From Streptomyces sp. NBC_01231 (GTDB lineage Bacteria; Actinomycetota; Actinomycetes; Streptomycetales; Streptomycetaceae), in contig CP108521.1 of NCBI GenBank assembly GCA_035999765.1, positions 8,246,001 to 8,310,000 of the forward strand: DNA of 64,000 nt. The letters run 5' to 3'. The notes beneath the pieces were generated by a model, which was given only the letters and a program-made list of their open reading frames with translations, ran no database searches and was not told the DNA's origin. Shown piece by piece: positions 1 through 9,522 of this stretch (position 1 is its first letter; every line of letters begins with the position of its first letter). Made by a program: the position numbers and the translations under genes.

Positions 1-948
1 CCCACCGCCGGCCGGCACCTCGTGGAGACGATGCTCGGACCCACCGCGCGCGCCCTGCGGCTCCTGGACGGGTTCCGTGCCGAGGGCCGCGCCGAACTCG
101 GCACCGTCCACGTCGAACGCCGCGGCACCGCCGCGCACGTCGAGTTCCGCAACCCCCGTCGTCTCAACGCGGAGGACAGCCGGCTGATCGCCGACCTCGA
201 CACCGCCGTGGACCTCGTCCTGCTCGACGACACGGTCCGCGTCGGTGTCCTGCGCGGCGGTTCCGTCGACCACCCCGCCCACCGGGGCCGGCGCGTCTTC
301 AGCGCCGGCATCGACCTCACCGACCTGCGCAACGGCCGGATCCCCTTCGTCGAGTTCCTCCTCGGCCGCGAACTCGGCTACGTCAACAAGATGTTCCGCG
401 GACTGCTGACCGACACCGGCACCGGCGCCCGGAGCCGGCGAGGTGTGACCAAACCGTGGGTGGCGGCCGTCGACACCTTCGCCATCGGCGGCGGCATGCA
501 GCTCCTGCTCGTCCTCGACCACGTCATCGCCGAGGAACACGCCTATGTCAGCCTGCCCGCTGCCGAAGAGGGCATCGTGCCGGGAGTCGCGAACCTCCGC
601 CTCACCCGGCTGGCGGGAGCCCGCCTCGCCCGGCAGGTGGTGCTCGGCGGACGCAGGATCGCCGCCACCGACGCGGAGGCCCGTGCGGTGTTCGACGAGG
701 TCGTGCCCGCCGACCGCGTGGACGAGGCGGCCGAACGCGCCGCGGCGGCCCTGTCCGCGCCCGCGGTCCCGGCGAACCGGCACATGCTCGCCCTTGCCGA
801 GGAACCCCTCGACCTCTTCCGCGCCTACCTCGCCGAGTTCGCCGTGACCCAGGTGGAACGCGCCTACGCCCCCGACGTCCTGGCCAAGGTCGAACGGCGC
901 TGGCAGGAGCGTGAACGGCGGCGCGCCGAGCGGAGGGACCACCCGTGA
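1..948 (+). CDS. dpgC: DpgC-type (3,5-dihydroxyphenyl)acetyl-CoA dioxygenase, 5' end cut by window
   Basis: The frame is open from base 1 (PTAGRHLVETML...), so the N-terminal part, roughly a quarter of the usual ~430 residues, lies outside the window. What remains is the crotonase-fold half. It has the oxyanion-hole segment FAIGGGMQLLLVLD, followed by SLPAAEEGIVPGVANLRL and, near the end, ANRHMLALAEEP and FRAYLAEFAVTQ, an order typical of DpgC. DpgC is a cofactor-free dioxygenase that converts 3,5-dihydroxyphenylacetyl-CoA to the 2-oxo acid used for dihydroxyphenylglycine. The stop overlaps the next gene as GTGA, so the two are translationally coupled. Family assignment is from recognised residues; a general enoyl-CoA hydratase is the alternative. 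Confidence 0.85.
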   Translation, partial: PTAGRHLVETMLGPTARALRLLDGFRAEGRAELGTVHVERRGTAAHVEFRNPRRLNAEDSRLIADLDTAVDLVLLDDTVRVGVLRGGSVDHPAHRGRRVFSAGIDLTDLRNGRIPFVEFLLGRELGYVNKMFRGLLTDTGTGARSRRGVTKPWVAAVDTFAIGGGMQLLLVLDHVIAEEHAYVSLPAAEEGIVPGVANLRLTRLAGARLARQVVLGGRRIAATDAEARAVFDEVVPADRVDEAAERAAAALSAPAVPANRHMLALAEEPLDLFRAYLAEFAVTQVERAYAPDVLAKVERRWQERERRRAERRDHP

Positions 949-2246
949 CCGGCCCACCCGACCTGCTCGCACAGGACCTGCACGGAGCGCTCCAGGACCC
1001 GGTCCTCGGCTCCATCAGCTTCCTCACCGAGGTGATGGAGCGCCACCCCGACGCCATCTCCTTCGCGCCCGGCGCCCCGCACCCCGACTTCGTGCAGGGG
1101 CTGGACCTGCGTGCCCTGACGGACCGCTTCGTCGCCCACCTGAGCACCGACCGGGGCCTCGGCCCGTACCGCGCCGAACGGGCGCTCTACGAGTACGGGC
1201 CGGCCCAGGGCCTGATCAACGACCTGGTGGCCGGGGCCCTCCGTGCCGACCAGGGCATCGACGTCACCCCGGACGACATCGTCATCACCGTGGGCGCGCA
1301 GGAGGCCATGCTGCTGACCCTGCGCGCGCTGTGCCGGGACGGCAGGGACGTGCTGGCGGTGGCCGATCCCTGCTTCCCGGGGATCGTGGGCGCCGCACGG
1401 CTGCTCGGCATCCCCGTGGCCGACGTCCGGGAGGGGCCCGCCGGACTCGACCCGGAGCACCTCGCCGCCCGTTGCCGGCAGGCCCGTGCCGCGGGCCGTC
1501 GCATCCGTGCCTGCTACGTCGCCCCCGACTTCTCCAACCCGGGCGGCGTCAGCATGTCCCTCGCCGCCCGGTACCGCCTGCTGGACCTGGCGGCCCACGA
1601 GGACCTGCTGCTCATCGAGGACAACGCCTACGCCTTCACCGCCCCCGAGGACGATCACCCGCCCGGTCTCAAGGCCCTGGACACACAGCGCCGTGTCGTC
1701 CATCTCGGCACCTTCGCGAAGGTCGGGTTCCCCGGCGCCCGCGTCGGCTACGCCGTCGCCGACCAGCGGGTCCACGGCGCCGTCGGTGAGCGGTCGCTCG
1801 CCGGGGAACTCGCCGCGCTCAAGACGATGGTCACCGTCAACACCTCACCGCTGTCCCAGGCCGTCGTCGGCGGCCTCCTCCTCGAACACGGGCACTCGCT
1901 GACGGCTCTCGCCCGGCGCAAGGCCGAACGCTACCGTCGCAACCTCGCCTGCCTCACCGATGCCCTGGAACGCCACCTGGGCAACGGCATGCCCCCGGGA
2001 GTCGTCTGGCACCGGCCGGCCGGTGGCTTCTTCGTCCGCGTCGACCTGCCCGTCCCGGTCGACCTGGAGCTGCTGGAGGTATCGGCGTCCAAGTACGGCG
2101 TGCTGTGGGCACCGATGCGTCAGTTCTCCCTCACCGACCGCGGCGACCGGCAGATCCGGCTGTCGTGCAGCTACCTGGAGCCCGACGACATCGAGACGGG
2201 AGTCCAGCGCCTGGCGTCCTTCAGCCAGTGGACAGGCGCAGCGTGA
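945..2246 (+). CDS. hpgT: PLP aminotransferase, HpgT type (phenylglycine-forming)
   Basis: 433 residues, fold type I aminotransferase. VGAQEAMLLTLRALC gives the cofactor phosphate region, DFSNPGG (about 194-201) and EDNAYAF (about 225-231) the pyridine-ring contacts, and GTFAKVGFPGARVGY the Schiff-base lysine (Lys259). An arginine follows in RQIRLSCSYL near the C-terminus. In glycopeptide clusters HpgT transaminates hydroxy- and dihydroxyphenylglyoxylate to the phenylglycines. The GTG start overlaps the dpgC stop, which supports this job over a generic MocR-like or LysN-like enzyme. No dpgA, dpgB or dpgD is visible; they would lie upstream. Confidence 0.82.
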   Translation: MTGPPDLLAQDLHGALQDPVLGSISFLTEVMERHPDAISFAPGAPHPDFVQGLDLRALTDRFVAHLSTDRGLGPYRAERALYEYGPAQGLINDLVAGALRADQGIDVTPDDIVITVGAQEAMLLTLRALCRDGRDVLAVADPCFPGIVGAARLLGIPVADVREGPAGLDPEHLAARCRQARAAGRRIRACYVAPDFSNPGGVSMSLAARYRLLDLAAHEDLLLIEDNAYAFTAPEDDHPPGLKALDTQRRVVHLGTFAKVGFPGARVGYAVADQRVHGAVGERSLAGELAALKTMVTVNTSPLSQAVVGGLLLEHGHSLTALARRKAERYRRNLACLTDALERHLGNGMPPGVVWHRPAGGFFVRVDLPVPVDLELLEVSASKYGVLWAPMRQFSLTDRGDRQIRLSCSYLEPDDIETGVQRLASFSQWTGAA

Positions 2247-2249
2247 CCT

Positions 2250-2895
2250 TTCCGCCGCCGCCCGGCTCCGGCAGCTCGCGCACCACACCCAGCACGACCC
2301 CCGCTTCCTGGCCATGAACCACCGAAGCCTCGCCCTCTCGCTGCTCGGCGCCCAGGACGACGCGCTCACCCTGGCCCAGGAACTCCTGGCGCTCACTGGC
2401 TGCGACGGCACGCCGGTCGACCGGGCCAGTGCCCACTACTCCCACGCGCTGGTCGCCGCCCTCGCCGAGGACGCCGACGCCACCGCCGCCTCCGCCGCCT
2501 AGGGCCTCCGGATCGCCGACGCCCACGGCCTGCTGCACTGGGCGGCCCTGCTCAAGGTCTGCCGCGGCTGGGCCCAGCACCGGCTCGGGACCTCGGGCGC
2601 ACTCGACGCCCTCAAAGCGGCCGTGACCGACCTGAGCGCCCGACACCTGCGGATCCGCCTGCCGCTGCACCTGGGCCTGCTGGCACATGCCCAGTACGAC
2701 GCGGGGGCCGTCGAGGCCGCCCGGGCGACCCTGAGGCGGTCCGCCAGGGAGATCAGGGCCGCGGGCGAGGACGCCTGCCTCAGCCCCAACCTGCCCTTCA
2801 ACCGGCTGCCGCGCCTCCGGCCGCCGCTGCCGCCGCGCGGGTGCAGCGATCCGACGGAACATCTGGCCGGCCTGCCCAGGTTTTCCGGCCTCTGA
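2250..2895 (+). pseudogene. Fragment of a TPR-containing transcriptional regulator
   Basis: Immediately after hpgT, frame 1 reads as helical repeats (HDPRFLAMNHRSLALSLLGA, DGTPVDRASAHYSHALVAAL, GLRIADAHGLLHWAALLKV, HLRIRLPLHLGLLAHAQYDA). This is like the C-terminal tetratricopeptide part of large Streptomyces regulators (SARP/LuxR/AfsR-like). An in-frame TAG at 2500-2502 interrupts it, exactly where a GAG or CAG codon would fit. The frame reopens and runs to 2895. There is no start codon, ribosome site or DNA-binding domain. It is a decayed fragment, probably of a cluster regulator; the family is inferred from repeat style only. Confidence 0.6.
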
Positions 2896-3121
2896 CGAGT
2901 CCGCCCTCCGACCAGCCCCGGCCCGAATCCCGATGCCGGACCGCTTCGGCACCGTCTCGCGAGCCACCCCCACCCGCACGCCGTGTCCCCCCGTGCGAAA
3001 GGCCCGGCCCTCAAGATGACCACCCCCACCCCCGCTACCCCGACGACGCTGCGACGGCCGAGCCCGTCGTGTCGGCCGGAGGCACCGCTGCGACAGCCGA
3101 GCCCGTCGTGTCGCGCGAGCC

Positions 3122-3632
3122 CATGAGCGAATCGCCGCTGTGGGCGCTGTACCGCGAACTGCTCGGCTCCACGATCCGTACCGACCTCACCCACGCCTCG
3201 GACCCGGCCAACCGCACGCCGCCGCCTTCCCCGACGAACGGCGCGAGACGCTCATGGCCACGGCACGCGGCGACGCCTGCGACCTGCACCTCTACACGCT
3301 CGTCGGTCAGTGGGGCACCCACGTCGACCCGCCGTCCCACTTCGTGAACGGCGCCCGCACGCTCGGCGAGATACCCGTCGACGAGATGATCCTGCCGTTG
3401 GTCGTCCTCGACATCAGCGACCGGGTGGCCGCCGACCCCCGACGCCGTACCGACCCTCGACGACGTACGGGCGTGGGAAGCCCGCAACGGCCGTATCCCC
3501 GTAGGGTCGTTCGTCGCGCTGCGCACCGACTGGAGCAGCCGCTGGCCCGACGCGGCGGCGATGGCGAACAGGGACGCCGACGGCGTGAGCCACTGCCCCG
3601 GATGGTCGGCCGAGGAGCTGCGACGATGTCTT
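3122..3632 (+). pseudogene. Cyclase-family (kynurenine formamidase-like) hydrolase, frameshifted
   Basis: Starts as MSESPLWALYRELLGSTIR, then changes frame near 3190 and again near 3435. Joined across frames it reads DLHLYTLVGQWGTHVDPPSH, TLGEIPVDEMILPLVVLDIS, then PTLDDVRAWEARNGRIPVGS and FVALRTDWSSRWPD. The GTHVDPPSH stretch is the metal-binding HGTHxDxP motif of the cyclase superfamily, with its first His replaced by Trp-Gly here. The C-terminal third is missing; the next DNA is an unrelated exporter remnant on the other strand. Clearly non-functional. Confidence 0.7.
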
Positions 3633-3717
3633 CCCTGCCTGCCCAGATCGAAGTCCGGCCGCCAGCTCTCAGCGAGCCTCGGGGTGGATGCCTCGCCGAA
3701 ACCGGACTCACCGTCGC

Positions 3718-3990
3718 GTCGCCGTAGGCGACGCGCACGATCTCGCGCACCACACCCGGTTGCTGACGAGTGTCGGCGACAGCGCTACCCGTGCAGGGCA
3801 GGCCGGCCGCGGCGAGACCGTGCCTCATCTGATCCTGGACCTGCCGTGCCAGTACCGCGCCGAGCACGGAGACACCGTTCGTGCCGCCCATTGAACGGAA
3901 GAAGGACACCGTCGGACTGGCCGCCCCCACGTCTCTCAGCGGCACGGTGTTCTGCACGCTAAAACCCCGTTCTTGGCGCTCGTCGGTCAG
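3718..3990 (-). pseudogene. DHA2-family MFS drug exporter fragment
   Basis: On the minus strand one frame reads [40 protein letters not shown] and VVREIVRVAYGDATVS. This is the conserved region around transmembrane segment 11 and the loop before the last helices of 14-TM EmrB/QacA-type exporters. Only about 85 of ~500 residues remain, without start or stop. It probably belonged to the antibiotic cluster at the left edge or to a separate resistance locus. Confidence 0.7.
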
Positions 3991-3994
3991 AACC

Positions 3995-4616
3995 CTATTC
4001 GGGAAGTGTGGACGGTGACGGCCCGGATCGACGCGAACGTCCTGGCCGAGGAATTGTCCGTGCACAGTGACCTGGATCAGGATGCGTTGAACGCGGTGCA
4101 GGACGTCGCGGTGGGCCGGATGTCGTTCGTGCGGGTGCGGATGTTCGGCCCGGATCACCCCTTCGAGGCGATGGACTCCTCCACCGGGGACGTGGCCGGC
4201 ATCGGCGAAGTGGTCCTGGACGTCGCCGCCGGAGACTGGGCCCCTGGCCTCCAGGCCACGCTTGCGCACCCGGTCGGCGACCTGTTGGTCATGGACCGGG
4301 TCATCCTGGAGCCTGGATGGCGCGGGGTAGGACTGGGACCCGTTCTGGCGGGCTCCTCGATCCGCCGGCTCTCGCAGGGCTGCGCCGCGATCGCGTGCGA
4401 GCCGGGTTCCGCCACGGGCGGGAACTGACCGCGGATCAGCACCGGGACGCCGCCGTGAAGCTGGGCCGGGTCTGGCAGCGGATCGGCTTCGAGCTCTTCC
4501 AGGACGGCGTGCACCTGGTGGACTGCCACCTGCAGCGGACTGAGGACCTCCTCGCCGAACAGCAGGGTGATTTCCTTGCGCTGTGCCAGGCCTGGCGGAG
4601 CCATCACCGCCCATAG
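3995..4616 (+). pseudogene. GNAT-like hypothetical protein, 5'-truncated and frameshifted
   Basis: One frame gives [60 protein letters not shown] and [20 protein letters not shown]. It stops at 4428. The next frame continues as [38 protein letters not shown] and LCQAWRSH to 4616. The [15 protein letters not shown] segment resembles the acetyl-CoA-binding turn of GNAT enzymes, and the two parts fit one protein broken near 4420. The 5' end abuts the exporter fragment with no start codon, so it is a truncated relic. Confidence 0.5.
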
Positions 4617-4839
4617 GGCTCAGGGTTGAGGGCTGAGGGCGGGCGCAGGGCCCAGGTGAGGACGGCCAGCGTTCGGCCCTGGGCCCCTGGCTGCGCCGAC
4701 GGCCACCGCACCCATGTCCCCGTCCGCGACTCCAAGAACCCCGGCCCGAAGCTCGTGTTCCGGGCGGATTCATGGCCCGCGTTCGTGGACGGAGTGGAGG
4801 CGACGGACAGTTGATGACATGACCGGCGCGGCTCCCCCG

Positions 4840-5394
4840 TCACGGCGTCGCGGGCCTGGGTTCCCCGGGTCCGCGCACCGCCGCCTCGTGGAGCTTCTCC
4901 ATCTCCCAGCAACCGGCGCCGTCCGGCTCGTTCCCTGGGAACACGACAACCACACTGCCGTCCCGCGCCATCACGGTTATGCGCGTCCCCCAGTCGGCAC
5001 TCTCCCCGCTCCCGCTCCGCCATTTCTTGCGGTGAATGGTGAGCTCGGTCCAGCTATAGGCCCGCAGGACGTCGCCGGTGGCCACCACGACTCCGAGCTG
5101 GAAGCAGTACAGCCGGGGGGTGGGGCCGCCCGTGCGCCGCTCGTACCGGGACACGAAACAGCAGCCGATCATGAACACGGTCCAGAGTCCGCTGAGCGGG
5201 GCGAACCAGCCGTGCAACCAGCCACCCTCCCCCTTGAAGATGTGCGCGAGATCAACCGTGGTGGCCCACCCCTGCAATACGCCAAGGGGCCCGAAGAAGA
5301 CCCAGGCGTGCGAATAGGCAGGGCACGCGAACCTCACATAGCTGCCGTAGTCGGCTTCTTTCCCCATGGCCAACGCCGTGTCCCGTTCGCGCAC
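4840..5394 (-). CDS. Hypothetical membrane protein (184 aa)
   Basis: GTG start with GGGGAAG five bases upstream; an internal ATG at 5367 is an alternative. Two hydrophobic segments (about residues 30-45 and 72-85, the latter WTVFMIGCCFVSRYERR) suggest a protein with two membrane passes. It has a cytoplasmic C-terminal domain of about 95 residues (LYCFQLGVVVATGDVLRAYS, GTRITVMARDGSVVVVFPGN) of beta-rich character. I do not recognise the family. Nearest neighbours are pseudogenes, so its expression is uncertain, although its frame is intact. Confidence 0.6.
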   Translation of the reverse strand: MRERDTALAMGKEADYGSYVRFACPAYSHAWVFFGPLGVLQGWATTVDLAHIFKGEGGWLHGWFAPLSGLWTVFMIGCCFVSRYERRTGGPTPRLYCFQLGVVVATGDVLRAYSWTELTIHRKKWRSGSGESADWGTRITVMARDGSVVVVFPGNEPDGAGCWEMEKLHEAAVRGPGEPRPATP

Positions 5395-5554
5395 AACACT
5401 TCCCCCGGTTCTTGAAGCCCTGGACGGTTCAATGCCCGGCGACAGGGGCCCCGAAGCTCACGCCTCGATCGCTGCCGATGGGATGGCACACCCTGCGCGC
5501 GCGACGTCCTATCTGCGACGTCCGGGCTGGATCACGAAACGCACGTCCCTCGAT

Positions 5555-6265
5555 TCAAGCGGCCCGTGCCTTGGCGATGCGTTCGAAGACGGCGTCCTGG
5601 GCCAGGTAGCGATGGACATCGTGCGCCTTGGCGACGCCACCGTTGTGCGCCACGACGTCGGTAACCCCCACTGCAAGGTGCGAGAGGCCCACCCCTTTGT
5701 TCACGACGTCGTTCGGGGAGTGGAGGTTGGTCCACTCCACTCCGGCTGGCACGGACAGCGGAACCCCCGGGGTGTGGACCCCCACCCTCACGCACAGCCA
5801 GCTCAGAGGGGACCCGCAGGTAATGAAGGTGGTCACGCCGGGTCCGCCATCGTGCCCGGTGGGCACCTCGCCGCGGCTCAGCATGTCGTAGAACACCACG
5901 CTCCCCAGTGAGTGGGCGATGACCATGCGAGCACCCGTGGCGGTCAGTGTCCCCCGGATCTCGGCGCGCACAGCAGCCGCCGTCTCCTCGTGGCGCAGGC
6001 AGCCATGGGCTTCACGGACCACCCACAGCAGGCGCCCACCCCCTTGCCGGCCACCTGGTCCACAGCGTGCGCACGGCGTAGAATGCGGGGCGTCAGCCGC
6101 CCCACCACGCCGAGGGTGTGACCCGCCAGTGGCGAGTCGTCCTCCTCGGCCAAGGCGGACGGGGCGTAGGACGCCAGTGCCTCCAGGATGAAGGTCTCTT
6201 CCTCCTCGTCGACGGGGGCGTCGTCAGCCTCGTCCGGTCCCAGACGAATGAAGCGGGTGGCCGAG
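5555..6265 (-). pseudogene. Alpha/beta-hydrolase fold protein, frameshifted and 5'-truncated
   Basis: The downstream part (155 codons to the stop at 5555) has the nucleophile elbow AHSLGS inside GARMVIAHSLGSVVFYDML. It is followed by FITCGSPLSWLCVRVGVHTP and a late DVVAHNGGVAKAHDVHRYL, a plausible Asp/His segment of a lipase-like hydrolase. The upstream part continues in another frame (ILEALASYAPSALAEEDDSP, LAGHTLGVVGRLTPRILRRA) and joins near 6030. No start remains upstream of about 6260. Function, if it ever had one, would be ester hydrolysis of unknown substrate. Confidence 0.6.
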
Positions 6266-6493
6266 GGGACCACCCAGCGACTGGTCCTGAGCGATACGTC
6301 CGGCGGTCGGCTGGAGCTGGATCCGAGGGTCCTGATCACTAACCCCCTGCTGTGGCACCACCTCGAACGCGGCGCCCGCCGTGCCCTGGAGCAAGGCACG
6401 CTGCGGTGCGGCATGCCGGTGCTGGAACGCCTGGGCCAACGGATTGACGCCGAGGTGTGCCGCGAGATCCTGCGCGCTTCCGACATCGCGTAG
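6262..6493 (+). pseudogene. Fragment of unknown protein
   Basis: A coherent stretch RLVLSDTSGGRLELDPRVLI, TNPLLWHHLERGARRALEQG and RIDAEVCREILRASDIA ends at 6493 but has no start of its own; upstream bases belong to the hydrolase remnant on the other strand. The amphipathic helices look like the C-terminal half of a small helical protein. I do not recognise it. Confidence 0.3.
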
Positions 6494-6522
6494 TCGGCAC
6501 ACGCGCGAGGCTCACGGCGCGG

Positions 6523-7023
6523 TCACGTGCTGCCCGACGCACCTGCGGCACCCAGCAGTTCGTGCAGAAGGTGCGAGGCCGTGATCACGCCCAGGAGTCG
6601 CATACCGCCTTGCTCTCGGCCGCCCGGTCGGGCCTTGACCTTCTCAGCGACCGCCACCAGCGGGCTGCGTACCTGTGCCATCAGCGCGGCCACCTCCAGC
6701 GCGGTGTCGTCCGGGTCGGCGATCGGCAGCGGGGCTGCTTTGCTGGGCAGGCAGTCTCCGACGCTGCGGCCGGCCAGCGCCTGGCAAAGCCGGTCGGCGT
6801 GCTTCTCGTCGACGACGGCTGCGAGGGTCGGGTCCTCGATGACGTAGGCGGGCACCAGCATTTTGATCATCTGTGAGGCGGGAAGGATCGCCTTCGGCTC
6901 GCCCCGTTCGTTCACCACGAGCAGGGCAGGCAGTCTGTGCTCGGCCATCAGCCGGGCCGCGTCCATGGCGTCGCTGTCGACGCTCACCGTTTCGTATTCG
7001 ACCGCAAGGTCACGAGCGCGCAC
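6523..7023 (-). CDS. CBS-domain protein
   Basis: GTG at 7023 is chosen because GAGGAG lies six bases upstream and the protein then begins VRARDLAVEYETVSVDSDAM, the usual start of this family; the frame is open further upstream. 166 residues form a tandem CBS pair (Bateman module): AARLMAEHRLPALLVVNERG near the N-terminus and EVAALMAQVRSPLVAVAE in the second half. CBS pairs sense adenosine nucleotides or ionic state. A shrunken relative sits at 11.06-11.35 kb between two ion transporters, suggesting both once served as regulatory partners of the transporters in this island. Confidence 0.8.
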   Translation of the reverse strand: MRARDLAVEYETVSVDSDAMDAARLMAEHRLPALLVVNERGEPKAILPASQMIKMLVPAYVIEDPTLAAVVDEKHADRLCQALAGRSVGDCLPSKAAPLPIADPDDTALEVAALMAQVRSPLVAVAEKVKARPGGREQGGMRLLGVITASHLLHELLGAAGASGST

Positions 7024-7247
7024 GGCGGGCTCCTCATCCGCTGGAGACGTTCCGGTAGCCAGGGTCGTACGTCGTAGTGGTGGGGGCCAGCACATCAACG
7101 CGAAACATGCGCGGTGGGTCCATGTGCACCAGCTGGGCGGCTGAGGTGCCGGCCGATGTTCATCCGGAGCCCGTCAGCGACACGTCAGGTCACCGGTGAC
7201 AGCCACGTAGTGAAATCTTCACCCAAGCAAGCTGAAACCGCCGGGAG

Positions 7248-7475
7248 TTATTTGTCGGCGCGGTAGAGCTTGATGTTCTTGTTCACGAAGAGATGCACGT
7301 ACCCGCAGTGCCAGCAGATGAGCCCCCTCGCTGTCTCGTCCGCCCACGCCATCTTGAAGAACTCGAGACCGACGCTGTTGAGTATCACGTCCCGCTCCCG
7401 GAACAGATCACCGCGACAGACCTGACAGGTGATCCAGACATCCCCGATCGCCGCCCGAACTGGCCTGCGCGCCAT
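7248..7475 (-). CDS. Small zinc-ribbon-like protein (75 aa)
   Basis: ATG at 7475 with GGTGAGGAG upstream. Two CxxC knuckles, CQVC near residue 19 and CWHC near residue 52, frame a central hydrophobic stretch (DVILNSVGLEFFKMAWADET), the layout of a treble-clef or zinc-ribbon fold. The C-terminus is VHLFVNKNIKLYRADK. Probable metal-binding protein of unknown role, transcribed alone between the CBS gene and the flotillin operon. Confidence 0.7.
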   Translation of the reverse strand: MARRPVRAAIGDVWITCQVCRGDLFRERDVILNSVGLEFFKMAWADETARGLICWHCGYVHLFVNKNIKLYRADK

Positions 7476-7624
7476 GGCAATTCTCCTCACCCGTGCAGTC
7501 ACCGGCCTGCGGAGGGATACCGGCGCCTGCGCTACCTGCGACCGTGACGCCGGGCGTCGTGGGCCAGCGTGCGCCCGGTCGGCTTGAGAACCGTCCGGGC
7601 GCGCTGTGCCACCGGGCACCGACG

Positions 7625-9058
7625 TCAGCCGGTGACCTCGATTTTTCCGTTGGCTTCGGCGGGAGCCGCGGTTGTGGCCCGGGTCCCGCCGGCGCGCTGG
7701 GTCATGCCCTTCAGCAGTTCGGCGAGGTCGACTCCGGTCGTGGAGCTGAGGAGTTCGACGCCCTGGGCGACGTTGTCGGCGACCGTCCGCGACAGCTGGC
7801 TGGCGCCGTCGGTGGAGATGACCGTCATCTTGTCGATGGCGCTGAGCGGCTCGGACGCCTTGGCCACGACCTGGGGCAGGACCTCGACGAGCATCTGGAG
7901 CACGGCGGCGTCGCCATACTGGGCGAACGCATCGGCCTTCTTCTGCATCGCCTCGGCCTCGGCAGCGCCCTTCGCCCCGATCGCGGCGGCCTCGGCCTCA
8001 CCCTCGATACGGACCGCGTCGGCGAGCGCGGCGCGGTGCGCCTTCTCGCCCTCACCGGTCAGCCGTGAGCGCTGGGCGTCCGCCTCGGCCTCCTTGACCA
8101 GGGCGATGCGGCGGGCCTCGGCCTCCTGTTCGGCCTGGTAGCGGGCCGCGTCGGCGGGCTTGCGGACCTTGGTGTCCAGCTCGCGGTCGGTCAGAGCGGC
8201 CTGCCGCTGGGCGACCTTCTCCTGCTCTGCGAGGACCTCCTGCGATCGCGCGGCCTCGGCCAGCGGTCCGGCGGCAGCGGCGCGGGCGGCGGCCTCGTCC
8301 GTCTCGGCCTTGATCTCGGCCTGCTTCAGCGCGAACGTCCGCTGCGCGATCGCGATCTCCTCCTCGGCCTTCAGCCGCGCCTGCTCGGCCGCGCGCCGGG
8401 CGACGGCCTCGGCGATGTCGGCCTCCTGCTTGGCGCGGGCGGCCTCCGGGCGGCCGAGGTCCTCCAGGTAGGAGCCCTCGGTGCTGATGTCCTGGATCTG
8501 GAAGGCGTCCAGGACCAGGCCCTGCCCGGACAGGCTCGCCTCCGCCTCCTCGGCCACCTGACCCGCGAATGCCGCACGGTCGCGGATGATGTCCTCCACC
8601 GACATCCGGCCCACGATCGCCCGCAGCGCGCCGGAGAGCACTTCCTGGGTGAAGCCGACGATGCCGTCCTGCTGCATCAAGAACCGCTGGGCCGCGGCGC
8701 GGATGGAGTCCTCGCTGCCACCGACCTTGACGATGGCAACACCTTCCAGGTGCGCCTTGACCCCGCGCAGAGTGACCGCGCCGCGCACCGCGACCGGGAT
8801 GTGCCGCGAGGACAGGTCGAGAGTGAACTTCTGCTGCACGAACGGCACGACGAACACGCCGCCGCCGACCACGACCTTCTGCCCGCTGTTGTCGGTGAAG
8901 ATCCGGCCGGTCTCCGGGTCGGTGGACTGCTTGCCGCGCCGGCCGGTGACGATGAACGCCTCACTGGGCCCGGCCACCTTGTAACGCGTGACCACGACCA
9001 GAGCCAGCAGGACCAGGAGTACGACGACTCCCACGACCGCGACAACGACTGAACTCAT
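7625..9058 (-). CDS. SPFH/band-7 (flotillin-like) membrane scaffold protein
   Basis: 477 residues. N-terminal membrane anchor (SSVVVAVVGVVVLLVLLALV), then an SPFH domain (about 30-210), then a long Ala/Glu/Arg-rich coiled coil (about 210-410: AVARRAAEQARLKAEEEIAI, GEAEAAAIGAKGAAEAEAMQ), as in flotillins. Flotillins organise membrane microdomains and respond to membrane or ionic stress. ATG 9058 is preferred over the longer frame because the anchor starts there and AGAGGGG precedes it. The upstream partner gene (NfeD-like) is frameshifted. Confidence 0.85.
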   Translation of the reverse strand: MSSVVVAVVGVVVLLVLLALVVVTRYKVAGPSEAFIVTGRRGKQSTDPETGRIFTDNSGQKVVVGGGVFVVPFVQQKFTLDLSSRHIPVAVRGAVTLRGVKAHLEGVAIVKVGGSEDSIRAAAQRFLMQQDGIVGFTQEVLSGALRAIVGRMSVEDIIRDRAAFAGQVAEEAEASLSGQGLVLDAFQIQDISTEGSYLEDLGRPEAARAKQEADIAEAVARRAAEQARLKAEEEIAIAQRTFALKQAEIKAETDEAAARAAAAGPLAEAARSQEVLAEQEKVAQRQAALTDRELDTKVRKPADAARYQAEQEAEARRIALVKEAEADAQRSRLTGEGEKAHRAALADAVRIEGEAEAAAIGAKGAAEAEAMQKKADAFAQYGDAAVLQMLVEVLPQVVAKASEPLSAIDKMTVISTDGASQLSRTVADNVAQGVELLSSTTGVDLAELLKGMTQRAGGTRATTAAPAEANGKIEVTG

Positions 9059-9136
9059 GACAATGCCCCTCTTGGAAACCCAGCCCCCTGTGTGCGGGGC
9101 GGAACGAAAGAACAACAACGACGAACGGACGAAGAC

Positions 9137-9488
9137 TCAGCGGTCGACCGGGCGTACCGCCACGGAGGTCGCCGACAGGGCTTGTTCGACCCACACCGCG
9201 GTACCGCGCTCGACGGAGCCCGCGCTTTTCGCCGCGTACTTCACCGGCTGGCCCGCCAGGTACACCAGCACCTCGCCGTAGCCGTCGGCCGGGATCGGCG
9301 TGACCACGGAGCCGGACGTGCCCACCAGGTCCGTACCCGCGCGGGCTCGTGGCCGGCTCCTCCCGCATCAGGGCCCGGCTGAGGCGCCAGGTCAGCCAGC
9401 CCGCCCCGACGCCCGCGCCCGCCCCCACCACCGCCGCGACACCGGTCCCGAGGCCCGTGGTGCCGAGCTGTCGTCCGCGCCACGCCAC
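9137..9488 (-). pseudogene. NfeD-like partner of the flotillin, frameshifted
   Basis: GTG at 9488 starts MAWRGRQLGTTG followed by a Gly/Ala-rich transmembrane helix and LTWRLSRALMREEPATS. The frame breaks near 9340. The correct continuation, in another frame, is GTDLVGTSGSVVTPIPADGY, GEVLVYLAGQPVKYAA and VWVEQALSATSVAVRPVD, ending at 9137. The second part has the small beta-barrel (OB-like) character of NfeD C-terminal domains, which accompany SPFH proteins. A single-base change at AGCCCGCGCGGG would restore it. Confidence 0.65.
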
Positions 9489-9522
9489 GGGGATGGTCCC
9501 ATGCGGCGACTACTGCGGTCAT

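Noticed and set aside
3307..4773. 488-codon minus-strand frame
   Set aside because: Only about 85 residues resemble a protein (MFS fragment); the rest is antisense to other remnants, so it is a chance long frame over pseudogenes.
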